From Sedimentisphaerales bacterium (GTDB lineage: Bacteria; Planctomycetota; Phycisphaerae; Sedimentisphaerales; Anaerohalosphaeraceae), in assembly GCA_028282905.1 (NCBI GenBank), contig JANQGW010000184.1, forward strand, positions 1 to 64,000: a stretch of DNA of 64,000 bases, read 5' to 3'. The stretch's first letter is position 1; every line of letters begins with the position of its first letter. The notes beneath the pieces were generated by a model, which saw nothing but the letters and a program-made list of their open reading frames with translations, had not been told where the DNA came from and searched no databases. This document shows, piece by piece, positions 27,106 through 34,402 of this stretch. The translations under genes and the position numbers were made by a program.

Positions 27106-28347
27106 ATGGCGATTGTAGTACAAAAATTTGGGGGTACATCGGTCGCAGATGCCGAAAAAATTCGTGCCGCGGCGACCCGCGCACTGAAGGCTTATCAGGA
27201 TGGCCATCAGGTGGTGGTCGTTGCTTCCGCACGCGGTAAGCAGACCGATCAATTGGTAGCCGATGCGCTGGAACTGAACCCGAACCCGCCGCAGCGAGAA
27301 ATGGATATGCTGCTCAGCACAGGCGAACAGCAGACGGTGTCATTGATGGCGATGGCTTTGGATACGATGGGCCAGAAGGCGATCAGCTTTACCGGCCAGC
27401 AGATCCAGATGGTGACCGACGATGCTCACGGCAAAGCGCGGATTCAGGAAATCGGCGCCGAACGCATTCGGCACAGCCTGGACGCGGGGCATATCTGTAT
27501 TGTGGCCGGTTTTCAGGGTGTGGATGAAAACGGCAATATTACCACGCTTGGCCGCGGTGGTTCCGATACCAGTGCGGTGGCGTTGGCTGTTGCTCTCGGG
27601 GCGCCGACCTGTGAGATTTATACCGATGTGGACGGTATTTATACGACCGATCCGCGGAAATATCCCAACGCGGTCAAAATGGATCAGATCAGCTATGACG
27701 AAATGCTCGAAATGGCCAGTCTTGGCGCCGGCGTTATGCACAGCCGGGCGATTGAGTTTGGCAAAAAATATGATGTACAGATTCATGTTCGCAGCAGCAT
27801 GAATGACAAGACAGGAACTATTATTACACATGAGGTGCCTAAAATGGAAGGTATTCTGGTTTCAGGTGCAACCGTCCAAAAAGATCTTGCAAAAATTTCA
27901 CTGATTGGCGTGGATAACAAGCCGGGCAACGCTGCCCGGGTATTTGCTCATATGGCAACTGCACAGGTCAGTGTGAATGATATTATTCAGACAGAAGTCA
28001 GCGTTGACAAGGCGAATCTCTCGTTTACCATCGCCCGCTCAGATCTGGCGAATGCGAAAGCCGCGATTGATGAGTTCCGCGAGGACATTCACTGCGAAGA
28101 CGTCTTTACGCGTGAAGATGTCGCACAGGTTTCGGTGGTGGGTGTTGGTATGCGTTCGCACTGCGGTGTGGCCCAGACGATGTTTGCCGCGTTAGCTGAG
28201 CAGAAGGTCAATATCGATTCGATTACTACCAGTGAAATTCGCATTAGCTGTCTGCTGGACGTGCCGGATGCGGAAAAGGCATTGGTTGCTGTCTGCGATG
28301 CGTTTGAGTTGGACAGGCCGGCTGCTGACCGCCAGCCCGCAGAATAA
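27106..28347 (+). CDS. lysC: Aspartate kinase
   Basis: 413 residues; AAGGAATGC before ATG. Kinase domain 1-~235 with VVQKFGGTSVADAEK, LSTGEQQTVSLMAMAL, GFQGVDENGNITTLGRGGSDT and EIYTDVDGIYTTDPR; two ACT domains about 265-400 (SLIGVDNKPGNAARVF, SVVGVGMRSHCGVAQTMF) for allosteric control by lysine and/or threonine. Catalyses the first committed step of the Lys/Thr/Met pathway: phosphorylation of aspartate. An internal in-frame ATG (27844, MEGILVSG) resembles the internal start used for the beta subunit in some species, but no clear ribosome site was checked out for it. Monocistronic, ended by the terminator at 28369. Confidence 0.95.
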   Translation: MAIVVQKFGGTSVADAEKIRAAATRALKAYQDGHQVVVVASARGKQTDQLVADALELNPNPPQREMDMLLSTGEQQTVSLMAMALDTMGQKAISFTGQQIQMVTDDAHGKARIQEIGAERIRHSLDAGHICIVAGFQGVDENGNITTLGRGGSDTSAVALAVALGAPTCEIYTDVDGIYTTDPRKYPNAVKMDQISYDEMLEMASLGAGVMHSRAIEFGKKYDVQIHVRSSMNDKTGTIITHEVPKMEGILVSGATVQKDLAKISLIGVDNKPGNAARVFAHMATAQVSVNDIIQTEVSVDKANLSFTIARSDLANAKAAIDEFREDIHCEDVFTREDVAQVSVVGVGMRSHCGVAQTMFAALAEQKVNIDSITTSEIRISCLLDVPDAEKALVAVCDAFELDRPAADRQPAE

Positions 28348-28368
28348 TGTTTGCATGACTGATATTTC

Positions 28369-28407
28369 AAAGCTATCCTGATACATTCGGGATAGCTTTA
28401 TTTTTTG
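28369..28407 (+). terminator. Intrinsic terminator of lysC
   Basis: AAAGCTATCC (28369-28378), an 11-base loop, GGATAGCTTT (28390-28399) and then ATTTTTTG. Ten-base perfect stem with U-run, 22 bases after the lysC stop. Confidence 0.88.
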
Positions 28408-28439
28408 AATCAGCGATTGTTTTTAAAGGAGCCGGGATA

Positions 28440-29090
28440 TTGGGTAAGAAAAAGCCCAAACTCGTTATGCGTCGAACCACGCGAAACGCCCTCATCGCGG
28501 CGGTCTTTTTTGTGCTCATGCCCACGCTTGTCGTACTGGATCATCAGTTCGGCCGATCACTTCGTAAAGCCATTGAGCGAACGACGTATGCCGCCGGTGA
28601 CCGGCAGAAATACCACGGCAAAACTTTTACTGTTCTTGAAGTTATTGACGGCGATACGATAGATATTGATATCCCTGACGGCGACTGGCCGGATACGCGG
28701 GTGCGTCTGCTTGGCGTTGATACCCCGGAAACCAAACACCCGAAAACCGGTGTGATGTATTTCGGTCCGGAAGCGAGCGCCTTTACGGAGAAAGTTGTTT
28801 TAGGCAAGTCCGTTACAATTCTACTGGATACGGTTGGCGATCATCGAGGCCATTACGGCAGACTGCTGGCCTATGTGAAATTGCCGGACGAAACGATTCT
28901 CAATGAAGAACTCATTAAGCAGGGCTATGGTTATGCGTACCTGAGCTTTCCGCACAGTCGGTTTGATGCATATGCAGAATTCATGGAAACAGCACAGCAG
29001 CAAAACAAAGGACTCTGGAAAGAAGTTACACGCGACCAACTTCCTAAATGGCTCCGCTCAAAACGTCCGGACCTGCTGCGATATCCCTAA
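28440..29090 (+). CDS. Thermonuclease-family (SNase) nuclease with N-terminal membrane anchor
   Basis: 216 residues from TTG 28440, chosen because AAAGGAG lies eight bases upstream; ATG 28467 is a later alternative without such a site. Residues about 16-36 (NALIAAVFFVLMPTLVVLD) are a signal anchor. SNase domain about 60-200: VIDGDTIDI, VRLLGVDTPETK (catalytic Arg and Glu), HRGHYGRLLAYV (second Arg), EELIKQGYGYAYLSF. It is expected to cut DNA/RNA outside the cytoplasm with Ca2+. Tail-to-tail with the MATE gene; 12 bases separate the stops. Confidence 0.9.
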   Translation: MGKKKPKLVMRRTTRNALIAAVFFVLMPTLVVLDHQFGRSLRKAIERTTYAAGDRQKYHGKTFTVLEVIDGDTIDIDIPDGDWPDTRVRLLGVDTPETKHPKTGVMYFGPEASAFTEKVVLGKSVTILLDTVGDHRGHYGRLLAYVKLPDETILNEELIKQGYGYAYLSFPHSRFDAYAEFMETAQQQNKGLWKEVTRDQLPKWLRSKRPDLLRYP

Positions 29091-29102
29091 TTAACAGTTC
29101 AA

Positions 29103-30521
29103 TCAGCTAAACCGTTCTTTCTCGGTTTTATGCAGTTGTTTCCAGACGCCTTTGCGGAAGATCAACCATAGCCCCAGTGCTCGGCCGGTCCAGTCAATAA
29201 CCGTGGCAAGCCAGACGCCGGCGATCCCCCATCCGAATACAAATCCCATGAGGTACGTTGCCGGCAGCCGCAATATCAGGATACACGCCATATTTACAAA
29301 CATCGGGCTTTTAGTGTCACCGGCGCCGCGGAGTGCCCCGTTAAAAATAAAAACCAGGGCGAACATCGGCAATTCCAATCCGGCAATCTGCAGCGCCAAT
29401 CCTGCCAATTTCAACGCTTCAGGCGTCGCTTTTAACGGCCTGATTGCTGCTGGAGCGAACAGGATAAACAAAAGGCCCAAAGCTGCCATGGCGATGGTTG
29501 TAATGATAATTGTACGTTTAATCGCGATTTCAGCGATCCGCTGTCGTCCGGCGCCGACGGCCTGACCAATAATCGTCGTCGTTGCGATGGAAGCCCCAAA
29601 CGCGGGCATAAATGCCAGCGATTCAATGTTCAGGGCAATCTGGTGCGCTGCCAATACGGTTGTTCCCAGCTTCGTCACCATGCCAAAAAAGATCGCATAG
29701 GAAGTTGAGTTACCGACCCGCTCAACAATTGCCGGAAGCGATATGTGCCAGATACGTGAAAGCAGTTTACGGCTGATATGTATAAAATCTTGTGATCGCA
29801 ACGAGATACCGATCCGGTCCGTAAAAAGTATCCACAGTCCGGCAAGGCCGCCGAGGTTACGGGCAATAACGGTTCCCCAAGCCACCCCGTACACTTCCAT
29901 TCTCGGAAATGGGCCGACTCCGAATGCCAGGACATAGCTTATGACGACATTGATCAAGTTCATTGCCCCCGTGATCCACATGGGGGTTTTGGTGTCACCT
30001 TTCGCTCTTAGAATCGTATTGGCCATTAGCAGCGGCATCCCAAGCACCGATGACAGCAGTACCAGACGCAGATAGCGTGCGGCGACTGGTACAACCTTCG
30101 GCTCTGCCTGAAGCAGGCGGATGATCCATGGTGCCAGCGGCAGGCCAACCAGGATCATGATGCCGACGATCAGAAATGTTATAATCAGACAATGGGCTGA
30201 GATTTGACGCGCCAGCGGGAAGTCTTTTTCGCCCAAGGTACGTGAAACAAGCGAGGTTGCCCCGATGGAAATTCCCTGAATTGCCGCATTGCTCCAGATC
30301 ATGATCAGTGAGGCAAGGCCGGTTGCTGCCAAAAAAACTTCATTTTCCAGCCTGGCGACAATAAATGTATCCACAATAAAGACCAGGGTGAACAGCAGAT
30401 TAGCTACAATCGCTGGCCCGGCGAGAGACATGATTGTCCGGTTCAACTGACTGGGGCGCAGATTCAATCGCTTGTCCGGCCCTTGCGGCGAAACCAATGC
30501 TTGTTTGAGATATCGGATCAT
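29103..30521 (-). CDS. MATE-family efflux transporter
   Basis: 472 residues, twelve hydrophobic segments in two homologous halves (MSLAGPAIVANLLFTLVFI near 30 and HISLPAIVERVGNSTSY near 265), the arrangement typical of NorM/DinF-type Na+- or H+-coupled multidrug exporters. GAGDTKSPMF near 405 and RAKGDTKTPMW near 170 are the paired internal repeat signatures. No classical ribosome site precedes the ATG; a TAGAAT lies nine bases upstream, so a very short or absent leader is possible. No regulator adjacent. Confidence 0.92.
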   Translation of the reverse strand: MIRYLKQALVSPQGPDKRLNLRPSQLNRTIMSLAGPAIVANLLFTLVFIVDTFIVARLENEVFLAATGLASLIMIWSNAAIQGISIGATSLVSRTLGEKDFPLARQISAHCLIITFLIVGIMILVGLPLAPWIIRLLQAEPKVVPVAARYLRLVLLSSVLGMPLLMANTILRAKGDTKTPMWITGAMNLINVVISYVLAFGVGPFPRMEVYGVAWGTVIARNLGGLAGLWILFTDRIGISLRSQDFIHISRKLLSRIWHISLPAIVERVGNSTSYAIFFGMVTKLGTTVLAAHQIALNIESLAFMPAFGASIATTTIIGQAVGAGRQRIAEIAIKRTIIITTIAMAALGLLFILFAPAAIRPLKATPEALKLAGLALQIAGLELPMFALVFIFNGALRGAGDTKSPMFVNMACILILRLPATYLMGFVFGWGIAGVWLATVIDWTGRALGLWLIFRKGVWKQLHKTEKERFS

Positions 30522-30673
30522 AGAAGGGGCATTCTACACGAATCATGGTAGCTGAAAAACTACCGATTTGACGGATTTTAAAGAAATAACTCTTATTCGC
30601 ACTATTTTTCAGCCTGATTTAATAAAACAGTGAGGATTTTCGGTATTTACTGCCTAAAGCCGGAAGCGGACTG

Positions 30674-30702
30674 TTGACAACTCTTTGGCAAATGTGTAAT
30701 GT
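30674..30702 (+). promoter_or_regulatory. Promoter of the FG-GAP protein gene
   Basis: TTGACA (30674-30679), 17-base spacer, TAATGT (30697-30702), 37 bases before the ATG at 30739, which has AAGGAG five bases upstream. Confidence 0.55.
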
Positions 30703-30738
30703 CATTAGGTCTGAGGTATTTTCTTACAAGGAGAAAAA

Positions 30739-32286
30739 ATGAAGAAATGTATTGCCCCTGTTTTGGTGATTGCGGTCATTATTGGGATTATTGTTCTGAA
30801 CCGGCAATTGACAAAGAAACCCTCTGAAACAACTGAACAAATATCTTCACAAACAGCATCCGCTCCCGCTGCCGGCGATTCGAAGGCTCCGGCTGCGGCA
30901 ACAGCAAAACTTATGTTCAAAAAAGGCTTTCCGGTAATGGATGGCGAGAACCCGATGACGGTTGGCCTGACGGCATCGCCGGAGATGGTGGACTGGAACA
31001 ATGACGGCAAACGAGATTTGCTGGTTGGGACCTTTAACGGCGGGGCGGTTCACCTGTTTATCAATCAGGGGACCGACACGGTGCCGGTGTTTAAGGGCGG
31101 TGCCAAAATCACCGCAGGAGGTAACATTCTTTCCGTGGGGGCCGGGTGATGTCAGGGAGCTCGTCCACGTGTCGTGGACTATAACGCGGATGGTAAAAAA
31201 GACCTCATCGTTGGTGATACCGGTGGATTCCTGTATGTCGGGATCAATGAAGGCACCGATGCGGCGCCGGTTTTAGGTAAACTGGAAAAGATTAAGGTCG
31301 CCGGCAAGGAATTTCAATGTGAAGAAGATCGTGCCAAACCGGCGGTTGTCGATTGGAACAATGACGGCAAGTTCGATATTCTGGTGGGGCAGGAATATGG
31401 AACCGTCTGTCTTCTGCTCAATAGCGGCTCGCCCAAGGAGCCGAAATTCGACAAAGCCGAAACGCTTATGATTGGTGCTAAACCCCTTAACGGCGGTATG
31501 CGTGCCGATGTGGCGGTGGCGGATTTAAATGGTGACGGCAAAAAAGACCTGATATGTGCTGACGAATGGGCCAAAATCAACTATTTCGAGAATGTTGGTA
31601 CCGATGCGGCTCCGCGTTTTGAAAAAAGTGTTACGCTAAAGGCGAAGGGACCGCCAATTGAGTACAGAGCCGGCGCTTCATGGCGTGAAGATTTTGACGG
31701 CGATGGACAAATCATGTATATTCGGCACAACAACTACGGCTTTATTCAACTGGACGGCAAAGACAGACAGAAGACAAATCTTCAGGCCGGTGGTCGGGAA
31801 TTCAAGGTGACGGACGGAAAACTGCGGTTTTGCGTTACTGATTGGAATAACGATGGCAAAAAGGACATGCTGTGCGGACAGGAAAACGGCACAATCTACC
31901 TTTTAATCAACACAACCAACCAGGAACCGCCGGTCTTTGAAAAGGAAGTCTTGCTGAAAGACGGTGACAACGTCCTGAATGGCGGTCCTGCCATTGTTCC
32001 GACTGTCAAAGACAGCAACGGCGACGGCAAAAAGGATTTGGTCTGTCTGAATATGAACGACAAAACACGTGTATTCCTGAACCAAGGTACAGATTCGGCG
32101 CCGGTATTCAATGGATACACTGACGAAGTTGTGCCCGAGTCCGAAATCTGCGGAGGCTATCGAAGCCGCCTAACGGTGGTTGATTGGAACAAAGATGGCC
32201 TGCAGGATATCATCTACGGCGTTGAGAGCCACCGGGATCACAAGGCCCGTCTGTATGTTTATCTTCAAATGAAAGCATCTAATTAA
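30739..32286 (+). CDS. FG-GAP/VCBS beta-propeller protein with in-frame TGA (candidate selenoprotein)
   Basis: One frame from ATG 30739 to TAA 32286 (515 residues) is interrupted only by TGA at 31147-31149 (residue 137). Coding resumes at once in the same frame: SVGAG-[TGA]-CQGARPRVVDYNADG. The N-terminus is a signal anchor (about 4-21), then a Ser/Ala/Pro-rich linker (about 28-57), then about eight FG-GAP blades with calcium-type loops DWNNDGKRD, DYNADGKKD, DWNNDGKFD, DLNGDGKKD, DFDGDGQ, DWNNDGKKD, DSNGDGKKD, DWNKDGLQD. The TGA lies in the approach to the second blade, not between modules. A perfect 7-bp hairpin begins 13 bases after the TGA. Reading either as Sec-Cys, or as a nonsense mutation or sequencing error that truncates the protein to 136 residues. 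Extracytoplasmic role unknown; monocistronic. Confidence 0.72.
31163..31179 (+). promoter_or_regulatory. Candidate SECIS-like hairpin after the in-frame TGA
   Basis: GTCCACG-TGT-CGTGGAC, a 17-base perfect hairpin starting 13 bases after TGA 31147-31149. If the closing G-C opens, the loop is GUGUC, with G first. E. coli fdhF has a 17-base minimal SECIS hairpin about 11 bases after its UGA, so the size and position agree. The hairpin lies entirely within codons for RPRVVD. Confidence 0.45.
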
Positions 32287-32316
32287 AGTTACATTATATT
32301 AGATACAAAAATTAAA

Positions 32317-32364
32317 AAACTGGTATCTGTTTCAGAGTATACTCACGCAGATGCCAGTTTTTTT
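32317..32364 (+). terminator. Intrinsic terminator of the FG-GAP gene
   Basis: AAACTGGTATCTG (32317-32329) pairs with CAGATGCCAGTTT (32348-32360; one T-G pair) and a run of seven T's follows. It lies about 30 bases after the stop at 32286, supporting that transcription normally reads through the TGA at 31147 to the full-length end. Confidence 0.82.
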
Positions 32365-32426
32365 GTTGAGAGACGGCTGATTGCCATCTGCATTCCAATT
32401 TGACTCTATTTTCAAAAAACTTCCTA

Positions 32427-32456
32427 TTGCCAAGTGGCATTGCGAAGCGGTATAAT
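32427..32456 (+). promoter_or_regulatory. Consensus promoter giving a leaderless acetyltransferase mRNA
   Basis: TTGCCA (32427-32432), 18-base spacer, perfect TATAAT (32451-32456). The ATG of the gene begins eight bases after the -10, at the expected transcription start, and there is no ribosome site, so the mRNA is probably leaderless. Confidence 0.6.
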
Positions 32457-32463
32457 ATCAGCC

Positions 32464-32916
32464 ATGAAAATACGAGAGGCACATATTCAGGATGTCAAGC
32501 GGATTCATGAATTGATTAGCTGCTATGCGGAGCTGGACCGGATGCTGTTTCGGTCCATGACGGCGATTTATGAGAATCTGCAAACATTTATCGTGGCCGA
32601 GATTGACGGGGTCATCGTGGGGTGCTGTGCGCTGAAGATTTTGTGGGAGGATCTGGCGGAAATCAAGTCACTGGCGGTTGACCAAAGCAGTTTTGGCCGG
32701 GGTGTCGGCAAGGCGTTAGTCTTGGCTGGTTTGGAGAAGGCACGCCAGTTGGGGCTTCAAAAGGTCTTTATTTTGACCTTGGAGGCCGGTTTCTTTGAAA
32801 AAGTTGGCTTTCAGGAGGTCCAGAAGGACGCATTGCCCATGAAAGTCTGGAGCGATTGTGCGGCCTGCCCGAAACAGGACCATTGCGACGAAATCGCGAT
32901 GGAATGCCTGTTGTAA
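32464..32916 (+). CDS. GNAT acetyltransferase, N-acetylglutamate-synthase-like
   Basis: 150 residues from ATG 32464; a GTG at 32434 lies inside the promoter and is rejected. GNAT fold: MKIREAHIQDVKRIHELIS, EIKSLAVDQSSFGRGVGKALV (acetyl-CoA pyrophosphate loop), LTLEAGFFEKVGFQEV. The C-terminus has a Cys cluster, SDCAACPKQDHCDEIAM, typical of short stand-alone ArgA-like N-acetylglutamate synthases of anaerobic bacteria, which acetylate glutamate for arginine synthesis. The assignment rests on the tail motif and size. No arg genes are adjacent. Convergent with the ABC permease. Confidence 0.72.
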   Translation: MKIREAHIQDVKRIHELISCYAELDRMLFRSMTAIYENLQTFIVAEIDGVIVGCCALKILWEDLAEIKSLAVDQSSFGRGVGKALVLAGLEKARQLGLQKVFILTLEAGFFEKVGFQEVQKDALPMKVWSDCAACPKQDHCDEIAMECLL

Positions 32917-32984
32917 CCATATCACCGGTTTTATGCGCCATTAAGGACATTATTTCCCATGCCGGCTGGGAACCGGCGGTACGA

Positions 32985-34220
32985 TCATCCCACCTGGCGG
33001 CGCTGGAACAGAGCGACAGCCAGTGCGAGGATCCCCGCGGTGTAGAGCAGGGTATAGCTGCCCGCCTGCCAGAGATAGCTAACAGGTACCACCCCCGTTT
33101 CGTAAATCGCGTCACTGACCCAGAAAACCTGGAAATTAGGCGTTAGTGTAGATGCAACTTTTGCTAAAAAGATATAAATATCTCTGGAATAAAGTAATAA
33201 GTGCTCAACGGTCATGAAATTAGAAGCTATAAATGCAACCAGTATGTTAAAAGGAGTTGTAAAAAGAGAGATAAAAAATAAAACAATTCCACATTGTATA
33301 ATCTTGCCTAACATATTCCCGAAGAAAAATTTTGGGAGATGTCTATAAATAAAACGAAAATATAAACGGATAGCGAGATATAGGAGGAGAATATTAATGC
33401 CTGCAATGATTACATAGGATACTATGTTGATTTTATTCGATATTTCAAGAATAGCTACTCGACCAAACATCCAGTCACTGATCAATCCTACAAGGAAAAA
33501 GGCGATGCAGCCGGTCAAAGTTAGAATTTCATTGAGTCGGGATGACAGCAGAATAGCCAGAGCTACGATCAGATAGACGGCCATCAGCAACAATGCCGAA
33601 GCGGTAATGTCGAAGGGGTCAAAATGGTTGTCGGCCGGGTTAAATTTCCATTCTTTATCTACGAAAAAGAGGAATAGAACGGCAAATCCGGACAAAATAG
33701 TTGCCATAATGACACCGGTCGCCGGAAAACTCCATCCGTAAACATAGTTAAAAAAAGCAGTTAAGATAAAAGCGAGGAGCACGACCACAATGGCGGCGGA
33801 AATCACCGTCCAGTCAAATTCATGGCTGGATATATCCGCTCCGTGTCGGGTTACCATGAGAAGGGCGAAGGTAATCAGTGTGTGGGCCAGTGTGACTGCG
33901 CCCAGAATGCCGATGAACTTACCCAGAATAAAAACCGGGCGGCTGATGGGCTTGGAAAGGACAGTTGTGATTGTTCCGGATTCAATTTCTTCAGTTATCG
34001 CGCCGGTCGAAGAAAAAACGGCGATGAACAAACCGGCCAGAAACAACGTAGAAAGTCCTAATTCACGAAGCATTTTGACGTCTTCGTCCAGAGTATACAT
34101 GCTAACGGCTGGTGCCAGGAGCATTAAAAGCAGCGCAAAGACGATAATAATTGCGTAAATCGGCTGGCGCAATGTTTCAGTGAAGGTGTTTTTCGCTATA
34201 GAAAACAGTCGTGTCAGCAA
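32985..34220 (-). CDS. ABC-2-type transporter permease
   Basis: 411 residues from a TTG start at 34220 with AAGG about eight bases upstream. N-terminal MLTRLFSIAKNTFTETLRQPIY is the common opening of ABC-2 permeases of the gliding/NatB type; EEIESGTITTVLSKPISRPVFILGKFIG near 75-105 is the cytoplasmic coupling segment; about eight further hydrophobic helices. The permease at 42012 has an equivalent coupling segment (KRKSIFLVLTKPVRRFELILGKLLG) and its ATPase gene is at 40743, across the divergent promoter region, so this gene may encode an alternative or additional subunit. Divergent from the SPFH operon with 182 bases between. Confidence 0.82.
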   Translation of the reverse strand: MLTRLFSIAKNTFTETLRQPIYAIIIVFALLLMLLAPAVSMYTLDEDVKMLRELGLSTLFLAGLFIAVFSSTGAITEEIESGTITTVLSKPISRPVFILGKFIGILGAVTLAHTLITFALLMVTRHGADISSHEFDWTVISAAIVVVLLAFILTAFFNYVYGWSFPATGVIMATILSGFAVLFLFFVDKEWKFNPADNHFDPFDITASALLLMAVYLIVALAILLSSRLNEILTLTGCIAFFLVGLISDWMFGRVAILEISNKINIVSYVIIAGINILLLYLAIRLYFRFIYRHLPKFFFGNMLGKIIQCGIVLFFISLFTTPFNILVAFIASNFMTVEHLLLYSRDIYIFLAKVASTLTPNFQVFWVSDAIYETGVVPVSYLWQAGSYTLLYTAGILALAVALFQRRQVG

Positions 34221-34402
34221 GCTTTTTTCCTTAAAAAAGGACTATACGGTTTCTTCTAAACATGATATTATTTTACAGAATATGAGCGTTTTGTAAAGAC
34301 GAAGATTGCTTTTTGCTCAAAGTTTACTATGATATTACACTTTTACACTAAGATAAGTTCGCAATTGTTGTTCAAGAATTATAAAAGCAGGGAATAATTA
34401 AG

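Noticed and set aside
27844-28347. Separate internal start for an aspartate kinase beta subunit
   Set aside because: The internal ATG is suggestive, but I see no clear ribosome site.
30547-30564. GGTAG-CTGAAAAA-CTACC hairpin upstream of the MATE gene
   Set aside because: Short 5-base stem without a T-run; too weak to call a terminator or riboswitch.
31147-31180. Frameshift between two FG-GAP genes
   Set aside because: The downstream ORF is in the same frame as the upstream one; a single TGA separates them, so no frameshift is needed.
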